A stretch of DNA of 42,044 nucleotides from contig JAIXKR010000091.1 in the NCBI GenBank assembly GCA_026932235.1, positions 3,384 through 45,427 on the forward strand, in the 5' to 3' direction. Origin of the DNA: Burkholderiales bacterium (GTDB lineage: Bacteria > Pseudomonadota > Gammaproteobacteria > Burkholderiales > Burkholderiaceae_C). Numbering within the stretch: the stretch's first letter is position 1; each line of letters opens with the position of its first letter. Below, piece after piece: positions 26,943-35,201 of this stretch. A program made the position numbers and the translations under genes. The notes beneath the pieces are model-generated. The model worked only from the letters and a program-made list of their open reading frames with translations. It ran no database searches and was not told the DNA's origin.

Positions 26943-27673
26943 GATGGAGTGCGCGCCAGCGGCAGATGCTGCAGGTGATGGGGCTGCGGCTGTGGTCGCG
27001 CGCCGCGCCGCCGCAGTCGTCGCCGGCACCTGCGGCAGCGTCTGCGCCTGCGCCTGCGCCTGCCGACGGGGCCTCGATCGAGCGCCTGGATTGGCCCGCG
27101 CTGCGTGAGGCCGTGACGACTTGCCGCGCCTGCGAGTTGCACCGCACGCGGCGCCAGCCGGTGTTCGGCGTCGGCCACGCGCAGGCGCACTGGATGGTGG
27201 TCGGCGAAGCGCCCGGCGAGCAGGAGGACCTTCAGGGCGAGCCCTTCGTCGGTGCCGCCGGCCAGTTGCTGGACCAGATGCTGGCGGCGCTGGCGCTCAC
27301 GCGCGCCGAGCAGGGGCCGCCGGCGCAGCGCGTCTTCATCGCCAACACGCTGAAGTGCCGTCCGCCGCGCAATCGCAATCCGCAGCCCGACGAACTGCGG
27401 GCCTGCGAGCCCTTTCTGCAGCGCCAGATCGCGCTCGTGCGGCCGCGAATCATCCTCGCCATGGGGCGCTTCGCGATCCAGTCGCTGCTGCAGAGCAGCG
27501 AGCCGGTGGGCAAGCTGCGCGGGCGCGTGCACCGCTACCAGGGTGTGCCGCTGGTCGTCACCTACCACCCGGCCTATCTGCTGCGCAGCCCGGCGGAGAA
27601 GGCGCGCGCCTGGGACGACCTCTGCCTGGCCGCGCAAGTGCTCGAGCAGGAGGCGGCGCCGGCAGCGCGCTGA
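26939..27673 (+). CDS. Uracil-DNA glycosylase, family 4 (iron-sulfur)
   Basis: Family 4 uracil-DNA glycosylases remove uracil from DNA and carry a [4Fe-4S] cluster. The 244-residue product has a variable Ala/Pro-rich N-terminal region (about 1-45), then CRACELH (two cluster Cys), the catalytic VGEAPGEQEDLQGEPFVGAAGQLLD, NTLKCRPPRNRNPQPDE (third Cys), RACEPFL (fourth Cys), and TYHPAYLLR with the substrate-contacting His. All four Cys of the cluster are seen. It starts in the last codons of rimI (ATGA). The Ala/Pro-rich head resembles the linker seen in many homologues annotated as phage SPO1 DNA polymerase-related. Confidence 0.93.
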   Translation: MRWSARQRQMLQVMGLRLWSRAAPPQSSPAPAAASAPAPAPADGASIERLDWPALREAVTTCRACELHRTRRQPVFGVGHAQAHWMVVGEAPGEQEDLQGEPFVGAAGQLLDQMLAALALTRAEQGPPAQRVFIANTLKCRPPRNRNPQPDELRACEPFLQRQIALVRPRIILAMGRFAIQSLLQSSEPVGKLRGRVHRYQGVPLVVTYHPAYLLRSPAEKARAWDDLCLAAQVLEQEAAPAAR

Positions 27674-27696
27674 ACGCCGGCTGCGCCCTGTGCGCT

Positions 27697-29070
27697 TCAG
27701 CCCTTCTTCGGCTTCGCCGGCCGCTTCCAGGTCGGCACGCTGAGCTGGCGCGCGCGTGCCACCGTGAGCTGCCCGGCCGGGGCCGGGCGCGCGATCGTCG
27801 AGCCGCCGGCGATCGTCGCCCCCGCGCCTATCGTCAGCGGCGCCACGAGCACGCAGTTGCTGCCCACGTGCACGTCGTCCTCGATCACCGTGCGGTGCTT
27901 GTTGGCGCCGTCGTAGTTGGCGGTGATGCTGCCGGCGCCGTAGTTCACGCGCGCGCCCACGGTCGCGTCGCCGAGGTAGGCGAGGTGGTTGGCCTTGGCG
28001 CCGCGGCCCAGGGTCGAGTTCTTCACCTCGACGAAGTTGCCGATGTGCACCTCGTCGCCGAGATCGGCGCCCGGGCGCAGCCGCGCATAGGGGCCGATGC
28101 GGGCGCCGCCGCCGATGCGCGCGCCCTCGATGTGGCTGAAGGGGTGGATGACGACGTCGTCGCCGATCTCGGCGTCGCGGATGACGCAGTGTGCCCCGAT
28201 GCTGACGCGGCTGCCCACGCGCACGCTGCCCTCGAACACGCAGCCGACGTCGATCTCCACGTCCTCGCCGCAGTCGAGCGTGCCGCGCAGGTCGAAGCGC
28301 GCCGGGTCGGCCAGGCGCACGCCGGCCTCCATCCGCTGTTCGGCCAGGCGCTTCTGCAGCCGGCGCTCGAGCTCGGCCAGCTGCACGGGGGTGTTCACGC
28401 CCAGCACCTCGGTGTCGTCGGCCACCGTCTGCGCCCGCACCGGCACGCCCTCGGCGACGGCCATGGCGACGATGTCGGTGAGGTAGTACTCGCCCTGGGC
28501 GTTGTCGTTCTTCAGCGCGCCCACCCAGCGCCGCAGCGCGGGCAGCGGCGCGGCCATGATGCCGCTGTAGATCTCGCGGATGGCGCGCTGCGCGGGGCTG
28601 GCGTCCTTGTGCTCGACGATGCCGCGCACCCGGCCCTCGGCGTCGCGCACGATGCGGCCGTAGCCCTCGGGCGCGTCGAGTTCGGCGCTCAGCAGCGCCA
28701 GCGCCTGGTCGGCGCAGGCGGCGACGAGCGCAGCGGCCGTCTCGCTGCGGATCAGCGGCACGTCGCCGTTGAGGATCAGCACCGTGCCTTCGCCCGCGGG
28801 CATCTGCGGCAGCACCTGCTGGATGGCGTGGCCGGTGCCCAGCTGCGGCACCTGGCGCACGCAGGAGAGCGCGCGGCCGGCCAGAAAGGCCTCGACCTCG
28901 GCCGCGCCGTGCCCGGTGATGACCAGCGTCTGTGCCGGCCGCAGGGCCGCGGCGCTGTCCAGCACGTGCTGCAATAGCGGCTGTCCGCCCAGGCGGTGCA
29001 GCACCTTGGGGCGCTGCGACTTCATGCGGGTGCCCTTGCCCGCGGCCATGACGACGACGTGGAGTGCCAT
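27697..29070 (-). CDS. glmU: Bifunctional GlmU (GlcN-1-P acetyltransferase / GlcNAc-1-P uridyltransferase)
   Basis: GlmU makes UDP-N-acetylglucosamine, the precursor of peptidoglycan and lipopolysaccharide. The 457-residue product has the N-terminal uridyltransferase signature MALHVVVMAAGKGTRMKS and PQLGTGHAIQQ, then LNGDVPLI and GYGRIVRD, and from about residue 255 a left-handed beta-helix of hexapeptide repeats (IGAHCVIRDAEIGDDVVI, IGPYARLRPGADLGDEVHIG) with the acetyltransferase active-site region KNSTLGRGAKANHLAYLGDA, where His acts as base. Length is standard. Its ATG overlaps the ATG of the divergent lipoprotein gene by two bases, so its promoter must lie inside that gene. Confidence 0.96.
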   Translation of the reverse strand: MALHVVVMAAGKGTRMKSQRPKVLHRLGGQPLLQHVLDSAAALRPAQTLVITGHGAAEVEAFLAGRALSCVRQVPQLGTGHAIQQVLPQMPAGEGTVLILNGDVPLIRSETAAALVAACADQALALLSAELDAPEGYGRIVRDAEGRVRGIVEHKDASPAQRAIREIYSGIMAAPLPALRRWVGALKNDNAQGEYYLTDIVAMAVAEGVPVRAQTVADDTEVLGVNTPVQLAELERRLQKRLAEQRMEAGVRLADPARFDLRGTLDCGEDVEIDVGCVFEGSVRVGSRVSIGAHCVIRDAEIGDDVVIHPFSHIEGARIGGGARIGPYARLRPGADLGDEVHIGNFVEVKNSTLGRGAKANHLAYLGDATVGARVNYGAGSITANYDGANKHRTVIEDDVHVGSNCVLVAPLTIGAGATIAGGSTIARPAPAGQLTVARARQLSVPTWKRPAKPKKG

Positions 29071-29950
29071 GCGATCGACGATCCTGAAAGCGTGGTTGAC
29101 GATGACGGGCCTGTCCCTGGTGGTCGGCTGCAGCGCGCTGCGCCTGGCCTACGACAACGGCCCCACCCTGGTCTGGTGGTGGCTGGACGGCTGGGGCGAT
29201 TTCAGCGGCGAGCAGGCGGTGCACGTCAAGGGCGGCATCCGGTCCTGGTTCGCCTGGCATCGTAAGGCGCAACTCGAAGGCTATGCGCACTGGCTGGGGC
29301 GGGTGCAGGCGAAGTCGGGCGAATCGATCACGCCGGCGCAGATGTGCGCCTGGGCCGACGAGGCGCGGCAGCAGCTCGAGCCCGCGCTGCAGCACGCGAT
29401 CCTCGTCCTCGCACCGACGGTCCTCGGCCTTTCCGAGGCGCAGCTGGAGCACATCGCCCGGCGCTATGCCGAGGGCAACGAGGAGCTGCGGCGCGAGCAC
29501 CTGCAGGCCGACGGCGCCGAACGCCATGCCGCTGCACTCGCGCGCCTGCAGGAGCGCGCCGAGCGCTTCTACGGCCGCCTCGACGGCGCGCAGCGCGAGT
29601 TGCTGTCGCAGCAGCTCGCGGCCTCGCCGATGGATCCTCAGCGCTGGCTGGCCGAGCGCGTGCAGCGCCAGCAACAGACCTTGCAGGCGCTGCGCCGCCT
29701 CATCGCCGAGCGCGCCGACGCCGCACGCGCCGCGGCCGTGCTGCGCGCACTCGTCGCCGACGCCGAACGTTCGCCCGACCCCGTCTACCGCGCGCAGCAG
29801 CAGCGCGTGCGCGCCTTCAACTGCGAGCTGGCGGCGCGCCTGCACGCCAGCGCCAGCGCGGCGCAGCGTCGCGTGCTGCGCGATCGCCTGCAAGGCTGGA
29901 GCGACGATTTCCGCGTGCTGGCGGCAGGCGCCGACGCGGCCTCGGATTGA
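29069..29950 (+). CDS. DUF6279-like lipoprotein
   Basis: The 293-residue product has a lipoprotein signal (MRSTILKAWLTMTGLSLVVGC, Cys21) and a helical, Arg/Ala/Gln-rich mature part. The start of the mature region (SALRLAYDNGPTLVWWWLDGWGD) resembles the DUF6279 family of predicted envelope lipoproteins; function unknown. ATG 29069 is favoured because GGAG lies 5 bases upstream and it gives the full basic-hydrophobic signal; an ATG at 29102 would leave a very short signal. The start codon overlaps that of divergent glmU. It ends just before the convergent DUF4136 lipoprotein gene. Confidence 0.82.
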   Translation: MRSTILKAWLTMTGLSLVVGCSALRLAYDNGPTLVWWWLDGWGDFSGEQAVHVKGGIRSWFAWHRKAQLEGYAHWLGRVQAKSGESITPAQMCAWADEARQQLEPALQHAILVLAPTVLGLSEAQLEHIARRYAEGNEELRREHLQADGAERHAAALARLQERAERFYGRLDGAQRELLSQQLAASPMDPQRWLAERVQRQQQTLQALRRLIAERADAARAAAVLRALVADAERSPDPVYRAQQQRVRAFNCELAARLHASASAAQRRVLRDRLQGWSDDFRVLAAGADAASD

Positions 29951-29959
29951 GCAGAGCCG

Positions 29960-30583
29960 TCACTGCGATGCGGGCGCACGCGGCACCGTCACCTGCCGCG
30001 GACTCAGCGCCGGGCGCGGGAAGTCCGTCAGCGCGGCCACGAACATCGCCGCCAGCGTCGCCTCATCGGGAGGGCCGCTGCTGTCGCTGGCAGCGCGCGT
30101 CTCGTAGAGGGGCTTGCCGCTGGCGCGGTCGCGCAGCAGCACGGCCACTTCGTACTCGTAACGCGGCGCGGTGTAGGTCCAGCCGAGCGACCACGAAGGG
30201 CCGAACCAGGGCCCCCGGTGGTAGCGGCCGAAGCCGCCGCGGAACCACAGCGGGTCGTCCCACACCGGCGTGGCCACGCGCGTGAGGCGTGCGCCGAGCT
30301 GGATCAGCACCTCGGGCTCCGCGCCCGCCGGCACCGGCACGAAGCCGGCCTTGGCCAGTGCGCCGGCCGCGGCGCGCTCGAGCACCGCGACCTGTTCGGG
30401 ATGGGCCTGCTGCGAGGGCAGGCGCTCGAAGGCGTAGCGGCCCGGCGCTCGCCCCTCGGGCCACTCGCCGAAGCTGCTCACGTCGCTGGCGACGCTGCCC
30501 AGGCTCGCGCAGCCCGCGAGCAGACCACTGCCGAGCAGGCCGGCAGCCAGAAGGGCCGGTGCGAGGAATCGTCGCTTCATCAT
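29960..30583 (-). CDS. DUF4136-type lipoprotein
   Basis: The 207-residue product has a lipoprotein signal ([17 protein letters not shown]..., lipobox LAGC, Cys25). The mature part has the pattern of DUF4136 proteins: a beta strand near the start ([10 protein letters not shown]), an [10 protein letters not shown] strand-helix region, a Trp/Gly-rich middle ([16 protein letters not shown]), and a [23 protein letters not shown] strand pair. The family is a predicted periplasmic lipoprotein of unknown function. Its ATG overlaps the ttcA stop by 4 bases, making it the last gene of a four-gene operon SDR-folB-ttcA-lipoprotein. It is convergent with the DUF6279-like gene. Confidence 0.82.
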   Translation of the reverse strand: MMKRRFLAPALLAAGLLGSGLLAGCASLGSVASDVSSFGEWPEGRAPGRYAFERLPSQQAHPEQVAVLERAAAGALAKAGFVPVPAGAEPEVLIQLGARLTRVATPVWDDPLWFRGGFGRYHRGPWFGPSWSLGWTYTAPRYEYEVAVLLRDRASGKPLYETRAASDSSGPPDEATLAAMFVAALTDFPRPALSPRQVTVPRAPASQ

Positions 30584-31491
30584 GGCTTGCCTTTCTGCAG
30601 CCGCGCGGGCTGCACGGGAACGAGGACGGCGTGCGGATCCTCTTCGTCGAAGGCGATGTCGCCCTCGGGGTCGGCGATGCCTTGCGCGCGCAGCGTCTCG
30701 AAGGGGTAGAGGCGGCGGTCCATCAGGTGCGAAGGCACGACCTTGCCCATCGCGGTGAGCATGTTGTCGGTGCGCCCGGGGTACTGCTGCTCCCACGCGC
30801 GCACCATGGCCTTGATCTGCTGGCGCTGCAGATTGGGCTGGTTGCCGCACAGCGAGCAGGGGATGATGGGGAACTGCCGGTGCTCGGCCCAGCGCTCGAG
30901 GTCGCGCTCGGCGACGTAGGCCAGCGGCCGGATGACCACGTGGTGGCCGTCGTCGCTCACCAGCTTGGGCGGCATGCCCTTGAGCCGGCTGCCGAAGAAC
31001 ATGTTCATGAGCAGCGTCACCACCATGTCGTCGCGGTGGTGGCCGAGCGCGATCTTCGTCGCCCCGAGCTCGCGCGCGACGCGGTAGAGGATGCCGCGGC
31101 GCAGCCGCGAGCACAGGCTGCACATCGTCCTGCCCTCGGGGATGTGCGACTTGACGATCGAGTAGGTGTCCTGGTTCTCGATGTGAAAGGGCACGCCGCG
31201 CGATCGCAGATAGGCCGGCAGCACCTCGGCCGGGAAGCCCGGCTGCTTCTGGTCGAGGTTGACGGCGACGAGCTCGAAGCGGATGGGCGCGCGGCGCTGC
31301 ATCTCGAGCAGGATGTCCAGCAGCGCGTGGCTGTCCTTGCCGCCGGAGAGGCAGACCATGAGCTTGTCGCCGTCCTCGATCATGTTGAAGTCGGCCACCG
31401 CCTGGCCGACCAGGCGGTGCAGCTTCTTGGAGAGCTTGTTGGCCTCGAAGGCGGCCTTGCGGGCCGCGGCGGCGTCGTTCAGGGCGTTCAT
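30580..31491 (-). CDS. ttcA: tRNA 2-thiocytidine(32) synthetase TtcA
   Basis: TtcA is an ATP- and [4Fe-4S]-dependent enzyme that thiolates cytidine 32 of certain tRNAs. The 303-residue product has the PP-loop SGGKDS (49-54) and the two CxxC pairs CSLC in [14 protein letters not shown] and CSLC in [10 protein letters not shown], plus the conserved ALGHHRDD and DRRLYPFE motifs. Length is normal. The start ATG at 31491 overlaps the folB stop by 4 bases, and the stop overlaps the next gene's ATG, so the gene is translationally coupled on both sides. Confidence 0.95.
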   Translation of the reverse strand: MNALNDAAAARKAAFEANKLSKKLHRLVGQAVADFNMIEDGDKLMVCLSGGKDSHALLDILLEMQRRAPIRFELVAVNLDQKQPGFPAEVLPAYLRSRGVPFHIENQDTYSIVKSHIPEGRTMCSLCSRLRRGILYRVARELGATKIALGHHRDDMVVTLLMNMFFGSRLKGMPPKLVSDDGHHVVIRPLAYVAERDLERWAEHRQFPIIPCSLCGNQPNLQRQQIKAMVRAWEQQYPGRTDNMLTAMGKVVPSHLMDRRLYPFETLRAQGIADPEGDIAFDEEDPHAVLVPVQPARLQKGKP

Positions 31492-31904
31492 CGCGGATCG
31501 TCCTTGTCCGGCTGGATGCCGAAGACCTCGACCCCGACCGCATCGCAGTCGGGGTAGACGTCGGGTTTCTCGGTGGCCACGCGCGCGGCGCGCACGCCCG
31601 GGTGCTCGAGCATCGCGTGCAGGATGTCGTCGGCCAGCGTCTCCTGCAGCTGCACGTGGCCGCGTGCCGCGAGATGCCGGATGCGCGCGCGTACGAAGTC
31701 GTAGTCGACGACCTCGGCGAGCTCGTCGGCACGCGGCGTGCTGTGCGCAAGCGCCACCCACAGATCGACGTGAAAGCGCATGCGCTGTGGCGCTGCCTGC
31801 TCGAAGTCGTGCACGCCGATGCGCACCGGCAGTTCGAAGCCGCGCAGGAAGAGGCGCCGGCAGTCGGCCAGGCGCGGGTCGAGGAGCATCGCCGGCAGAC
31901 TCAC
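31488..31904 (-). CDS. folB: Dihydroneopterin aldolase
   Basis: FolB cleaves dihydroneopterin to 6-hydroxymethyl-dihydropterin in folate synthesis. The 138-residue product (from GTG 31904, overlapping the previous gene's stop as GTGA) contains [33 protein letters not shown], with the FolB hallmark of a conserved Gly-x-x-x-x-E and the Arg-x-x-Asp beta strands, [11 protein letters not shown], and [28 protein letters not shown] with the conserved Lys. An ATG at 31889 would give 133 residues. It is encoded between an SDR gene and ttcA. Both neighbour junctions are 4-base overlaps. Confidence 0.88.
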   Translation of the reverse strand: MSLPAMLLDPRLADCRRLFLRGFELPVRIGVHDFEQAAPQRMRFHVDLWVALAHSTPRADELAEVVDYDFVRARIRHLAARGHVQLQETLADDILHAMLEHPGVRAARVATEKPDVYPDCDAVGVEVFGIQPDKDDPR

Positions 31905-32722
31905 TGCATCTCCTTCGTCGCGCCTGCCGCATCGCGCAGCGCGAACATCACGTCGCGCGTGCGCGGCTGCAGGTGCTGGCCGCCATCGACGAGCAGCGTC
32001 GTGCCGGTGACGGCCGGTGCCTGCAGCAGGAAGCGCACCGCCTGCGCGATGTCCCCGGCCGTCGAGCCGCGACCCAGTGGCGTGAGCCGGTGCGCGGCTT
32101 CGAATTCGGCCTCGGTCTGGTCGCCCGAAGGCAGCGTCAGGCCCGGCGCGACGCCGCAGACGCGCACGCGCGGCGCCAGCGCCTGCGCCAGCAGCGTGGT
32201 CGCGCCTTCGAGCGCGATCTTGGAGAGCGTGTACGAGAGGTGGTCGGGGTTCGGGTTCCAGACCTTCTGGTCGAGCAGGTTGACGACGCAGCCACAACCC
32301 GTCGGATGGCCGCTCTGCGACACCGCGGCGTGCAGCGCGCGCGCCAGCAGGATGGGTGCGGCGGTGTTGGCGCTCCAGTGGCGCGCCATCGCGGCGTGGC
32401 CGAAGCTGCCGACCTCGTCGTGCTCGAACCGCGAAGCGTTGTTGACGACGGCGTCGATGCGCCCGGCCGCGGCCTGCGCCTGCGGCACGAGCGCGTTCGT
32501 CGCCGTCTCGTCGGCGAGGTCGGCCGCCAGCAGCCAGGCCTGCGCACCGCGTGCGCGCACCTGCGCGGCGACCGCTTCGGCCTCTGCGGCCGAGTGGCGG
32601 TGGTGCAGCGCGAGGTCGAAGCCGTGCGCGGCGAGATCGAGCGCGATCGCGCGGCCCAGGCGCCGCGCCGCGCCGGTGACGAGCACGACCGGGCGTGCGT
32701 CCGGAGAAGGTCTGGAAGCCAT
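31901..32722 (-). CDS. Short-chain dehydrogenase/reductase (pteridine reductase-like)
   Basis: The 273-residue product is a classical SDR: cofactor motif TGAARRLG (about residues 16-23), NNAS (strand 4 motif), and the catalytic YTLSK. The TGAARRLGR pattern with two Arg and the NNASRF motif recall pteridine reductases and FolM-like dihydromonapterin reductases, which use NADPH. Placement directly before folB, with a GTGA overlap, supports a role in pterin/folate metabolism, but substrate is inferred from family and neighbour only. midA is divergent, with starts 92 bases apart. Confidence 0.85.
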   Translation of the reverse strand: MASRPSPDARPVVLVTGAARRLGRAIALDLAAHGFDLALHHRHSAAEAEAVAAQVRARGAQAWLLAADLADETATNALVPQAQAAAGRIDAVVNNASRFEHDEVGSFGHAAMARHWSANTAAPILLARALHAAVSQSGHPTGCGCVVNLLDQKVWNPNPDHLSYTLSKIALEGATTLLAQALAPRVRVCGVAPGLTLPSGDQTEAEFEAAHRLTPLGRGSTAGDIAQAVRFLLQAPAVTGTTLLVDGGQHLQPRTRDVMFALRDAAGATKEMQ

Positions 32723-32729
32723 GCCTGCC

Positions 32730-32735
32730 TAGAAT
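32730..32735 (+). promoter_or_regulatory. Possible -10 element for midA-like gene
   Basis: TAGAAT lies 79 bases before the preferred ATG (32814) in the divergent region next to the SDR gene. A transcript starting about 7 bases past it would begin at about 32742, exactly where an alternative GTG start lies, which argues that the ATG is the true start unless the message is leaderless. No clear -35 is seen. Confidence 0.3.
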
Positions 32736-32813
32736 GCCGCGGTGCAAGACGAGGCGTCACGCGACGGATCCGGCAGTGTATCGAGCGCGCCGCACGCGCG
32801 CCGGCACACGGCC

Positions 32814-33911
32814 ATGGACGCAGCCATCGCTGCCGCGATCGCCGCCGAGGAAGGCTGGCTGCCCTTCGACCGCTTCATGGCGCTCGCGCTCTATGCGCCG
32901 GGCCTGGGCTACTACGCGCGCGACGCACGCCAGTTCGGGCAGATGCCGTCCTCGGGCAGCGACTTCGTCACCGCGCCCGAGCTTTCGCCGCTGTTCGGGC
33001 ACACGCTGGCGCGGCAGGTCGCGCAGGCGCTTCAGGCCACGGGCACGCGCGAGGTCTGGGAGTTCGGCGCCGGCTCGGGCGCGCTCGCCCGGCAGCTCCT
33101 GGCTTCGCTTGACGCAGCGACGACGGGCGACGAGCAGGGCCGCCGGGAGTGCGGCGCGGTCGAGTACCGCATCGTCGAGCTCTCCGCCGCCTTGCGCCAG
33201 CGCCAGCAGCGGACGCTGGCCGCCTTCGGCGCGCGCGTGCGCTGGCTCGATGCGCTTCCCGGGCGCATCGAGGGCGTGGTCGTCGGCAACGAAGTGCTCG
33301 ACGCGATGCCGGTGCAACTGCTGCACTTCGACGGCACGCGATGGTTCGAGCGCGGCGTCGCCCTGCAGGACGGGCGCCTGGCCTGGGCCGACCGGCCGAC
33401 CGCGCTGCGACCGCCGGGCGAACACCGCTTCCTGCCCGGCGCGGTGACCGAGATCCACCGCCAGGCCGAAGCCTTCGTGCGTACGCTGGCCGCTCGCCTC
33501 GCGCGCGGCGCGGCCTTCTTCATCGACTACGGTTTCCCGGAGCACGAGTACTACCACCCGCAGCGCCATGGCGGCACGCTGATGTGCCACCGCGCCCACC
33601 GCGCCGACACCGACCCGCTCGCCGACGTCGGCACCAAGGACATCACCGCGCACGTCAACTTCAGCGCCGTGGCGCTGGCGGCGCAGGACGCGGGCCTGCA
33701 CGTGCTGGGCTACACCTCGCAGGCGCGCTTCCTCGTCAACTGCGGCCTGCCCGCGCTGCTGGCGGCGGCCGATGCGCGCGCGCAGGTGGCGGCACAGCCG
33801 CTGCTGCAGGAGCACGAGATGGGCGAGCTCTTCAAGGTGCTGGGGCTGGCCGCCGGCGCACCGTTCGAAGCCATCGGATTCGCCGGCGGCGACCGCTCGC
33901 ACACGCTGTAA
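32814..33911 (+). CDS. SAM-dependent methyltransferase, MidA/NDUFAF7 (DUF185) family
   Basis: The 365-residue product (ATG 32814) has the family N terminus GWLPFDRFMALALYAPGLGYYA, FVTAPELSPLFGHTLARQ, the SAM-binding loop WEFGAGSGALARQLL, VVGNEVLDAMPVQL, FIDYGFPEHEYYHPQRHGGTLMCHRAH and the TKDITAHVNFSAV motif, all typical of DUF185. Eukaryotic members methylate an Arg of complex I subunit NDUFS2; bacterial members are less well defined. GTG 32742 would add 24 low-complexity residues. It is divergent from the SDR-folB operon, and a 9-base tandem repeat follows the stop. Confidence 0.9.
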   Translation: MDAAIAAAIAAEEGWLPFDRFMALALYAPGLGYYARDARQFGQMPSSGSDFVTAPELSPLFGHTLARQVAQALQATGTREVWEFGAGSGALARQLLASLDAATTGDEQGRRECGAVEYRIVELSAALRQRQQRTLAAFGARVRWLDALPGRIEGVVVGNEVLDAMPVQLLHFDGTRWFERGVALQDGRLAWADRPTALRPPGEHRFLPGAVTEIHRQAEAFVRTLAARLARGAAFFIDYGFPEHEYYHPQRHGGTLMCHRAHRADTDPLADVGTKDITAHVNFSAVALAAQDAGLHVLGYTSQARFLVNCGLPALLAAADARAQVAAQPLLQEHEMGELFKVLGLAAGAPFEAIGFAGGDRSHTL

Positions 33912-33915
33912 CGGC

Positions 33916-33960
33916 TGTCGCGCCCGTCGCGCCTGTCGCGTCTGTCGCGTCTGTCGCGAA
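33916..33960 (+). repeat. Five tandem copies of a 9-base unit (TGTCGCGYC)
   Basis: Five consecutive 9-base units, TGTCGCGCC, CGTCGCGCC, TGTCGCGTC, TGTCGCGTC and TGTCGCGAA, start 4 bases after the midA-family stop codon and fill the gap before the FHA-EAL gene. Two units are identical and the others differ by one or two bases. The unit could be a slippage product or a protein-binding array; no known motif is recognised. Confidence 0.8.
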
Positions 33961-34052
33961 AAGGGCGGTACAGTGCGTCGCGGACGGAAACGACCGGTGA
34001 CGACAACGGACGAACCGTAACCGGATGAGGCCGAAGCGGCAAGGGGCATGAC

Positions 34053-35201
34053 GTGGATGCGGACTGGTTCCTCGAAAGCGTGGCAGCCGACGGCTCGCGG
34101 CTGATGCACGAGATCCGCAACCTGCCGTATCGCGTCGGGCGCGACCCGGCCAACGACCTCGTCGAGGCCGCCATGGGCCTGAGCCGCCGCCACGCCGAGC
34201 TCGAGGCCGACATCTCCGGGCGGCTGCGCCTCACCGACTTCGACAGCACCAACGGCAGCTACGTCAACCGCCAGCGCGTGCAGGGCTCGGTGCTGCTCGC
34301 CGACAACGACGTCATCCACTTCGCGCAGGCCGAGTTCCGCATCCGCCGGCGCCGCGACGACGGCATGACGCTGCTGCAGCGCGCACCGGCCGGCGACGCC
34401 GATCGCACGCTGCTCGTGGCGCCGGGGCGCGCGCTGAGCGAGAACTTCGTTCCGCGCGAGCGCGAGTTCAAGGAGCTGCTGCGCGGGCAAGGCCTGAGCG
34501 GCGCCCTGCAGCCCATCGTCGACATGCGCACGCGCGCGCTGCAGGCCTACGAGTGGCTCGGCCGCGGCCGGCATCCGGAACTGCCGCAGTCGCCGATCCA
34601 CCTCTTCCAGATGGCCGCGCGCCTGGGCCGCGAGTCCGAACTCAGCCAGGCCTTCCGCGAGCTGGGAATCCGCGTCGTCGCGGCGCGCGGCGAGGGCACG
34701 ACGCTGTTCGTCAATACCCATCCGACGGAAACCTTCGACGAGGCCTTCCTGCAGGCGCTGGCGCGCGTGCGCGAGCAACCCGGGGCGCCGGACCTCGTGG
34801 TCGAGGTGCACGAGACGGCGGTGATGGAGATCGAGCGCATGAAGGAGCTGGCGGCGCGACTCAAGGACATCGGCGTGCGCTTCGCCTACGACGACTTCGG
34901 CGCCGGCCAGGCGCGGCTCAACGAGCTCGGCGAGGTGCCGGCTCACTTCGTCAAGTTCGACATGGGCCTCATCCGCGGCATCGACATCGCCAGCGAGCGC
35001 AAGCAGAAGGTGGTCTCCGACCTCGTGCGCCTGGTGACCGAGCTCGGCTCGGTGCCGCTGGCCGAGGGCGTCGAAACCGAGGCCGAGGCCGAGATCTGCC
35101 GCCTGATGGGCTTTCAGCTCGTGCAGGGCTATCTGACCGGCAAGCCGGTGCCGGTCGATCCCGCCGAATCGGCTTCCAAGCCGTCCTCGCCCAGCGCCTG
35201 A
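34053..35201 (+). CDS. FHA domain-EAL domain signalling protein
   Basis: The 382-residue product joins an N-terminal FHA domain (phosphothreonine recognition; RVGR 27-30, SRRH 44-47, STNG 65-68) to a C-terminal EAL domain (about 145-375), the cyclic-di-GMP phosphodiesterase fold. The signature is EWL (167-169) instead of EAL, but the metal and catalytic residues appear kept: E167, N221, E251, DD 280-281, K301, E338 and Q358. The enzyme may therefore be active, though the shift should be tested. No membrane segment is seen. The start is a GTG. Its last 73 bases overlap the end of the convergent cca gene. The unusual pairing suggests phosphorylation-controlled c-di-GMP turnover (inference). Confidence 0.88.
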   Translation: MDADWFLESVAADGSRLMHEIRNLPYRVGRDPANDLVEAAMGLSRRHAELEADISGRLRLTDFDSTNGSYVNRQRVQGSVLLADNDVIHFAQAEFRIRRRRDDGMTLLQRAPAGDADRTLLVAPGRALSENFVPREREFKELLRGQGLSGALQPIVDMRTRALQAYEWLGRGRHPELPQSPIHLFQMAARLGRESELSQAFRELGIRVVAARGEGTTLFVNTHPTETFDEAFLQALARVREQPGAPDLVVEVHETAVMEIERMKELAARLKDIGVRFAYDDFGAGQARLNELGEVPAHFVKFDMGLIRGIDIASERKQKVVSDLVRLVTELGSVPLAEGVETEAEAEICRLMGFQLVQGYLTGKPVPVDPAESASKPSSPSA

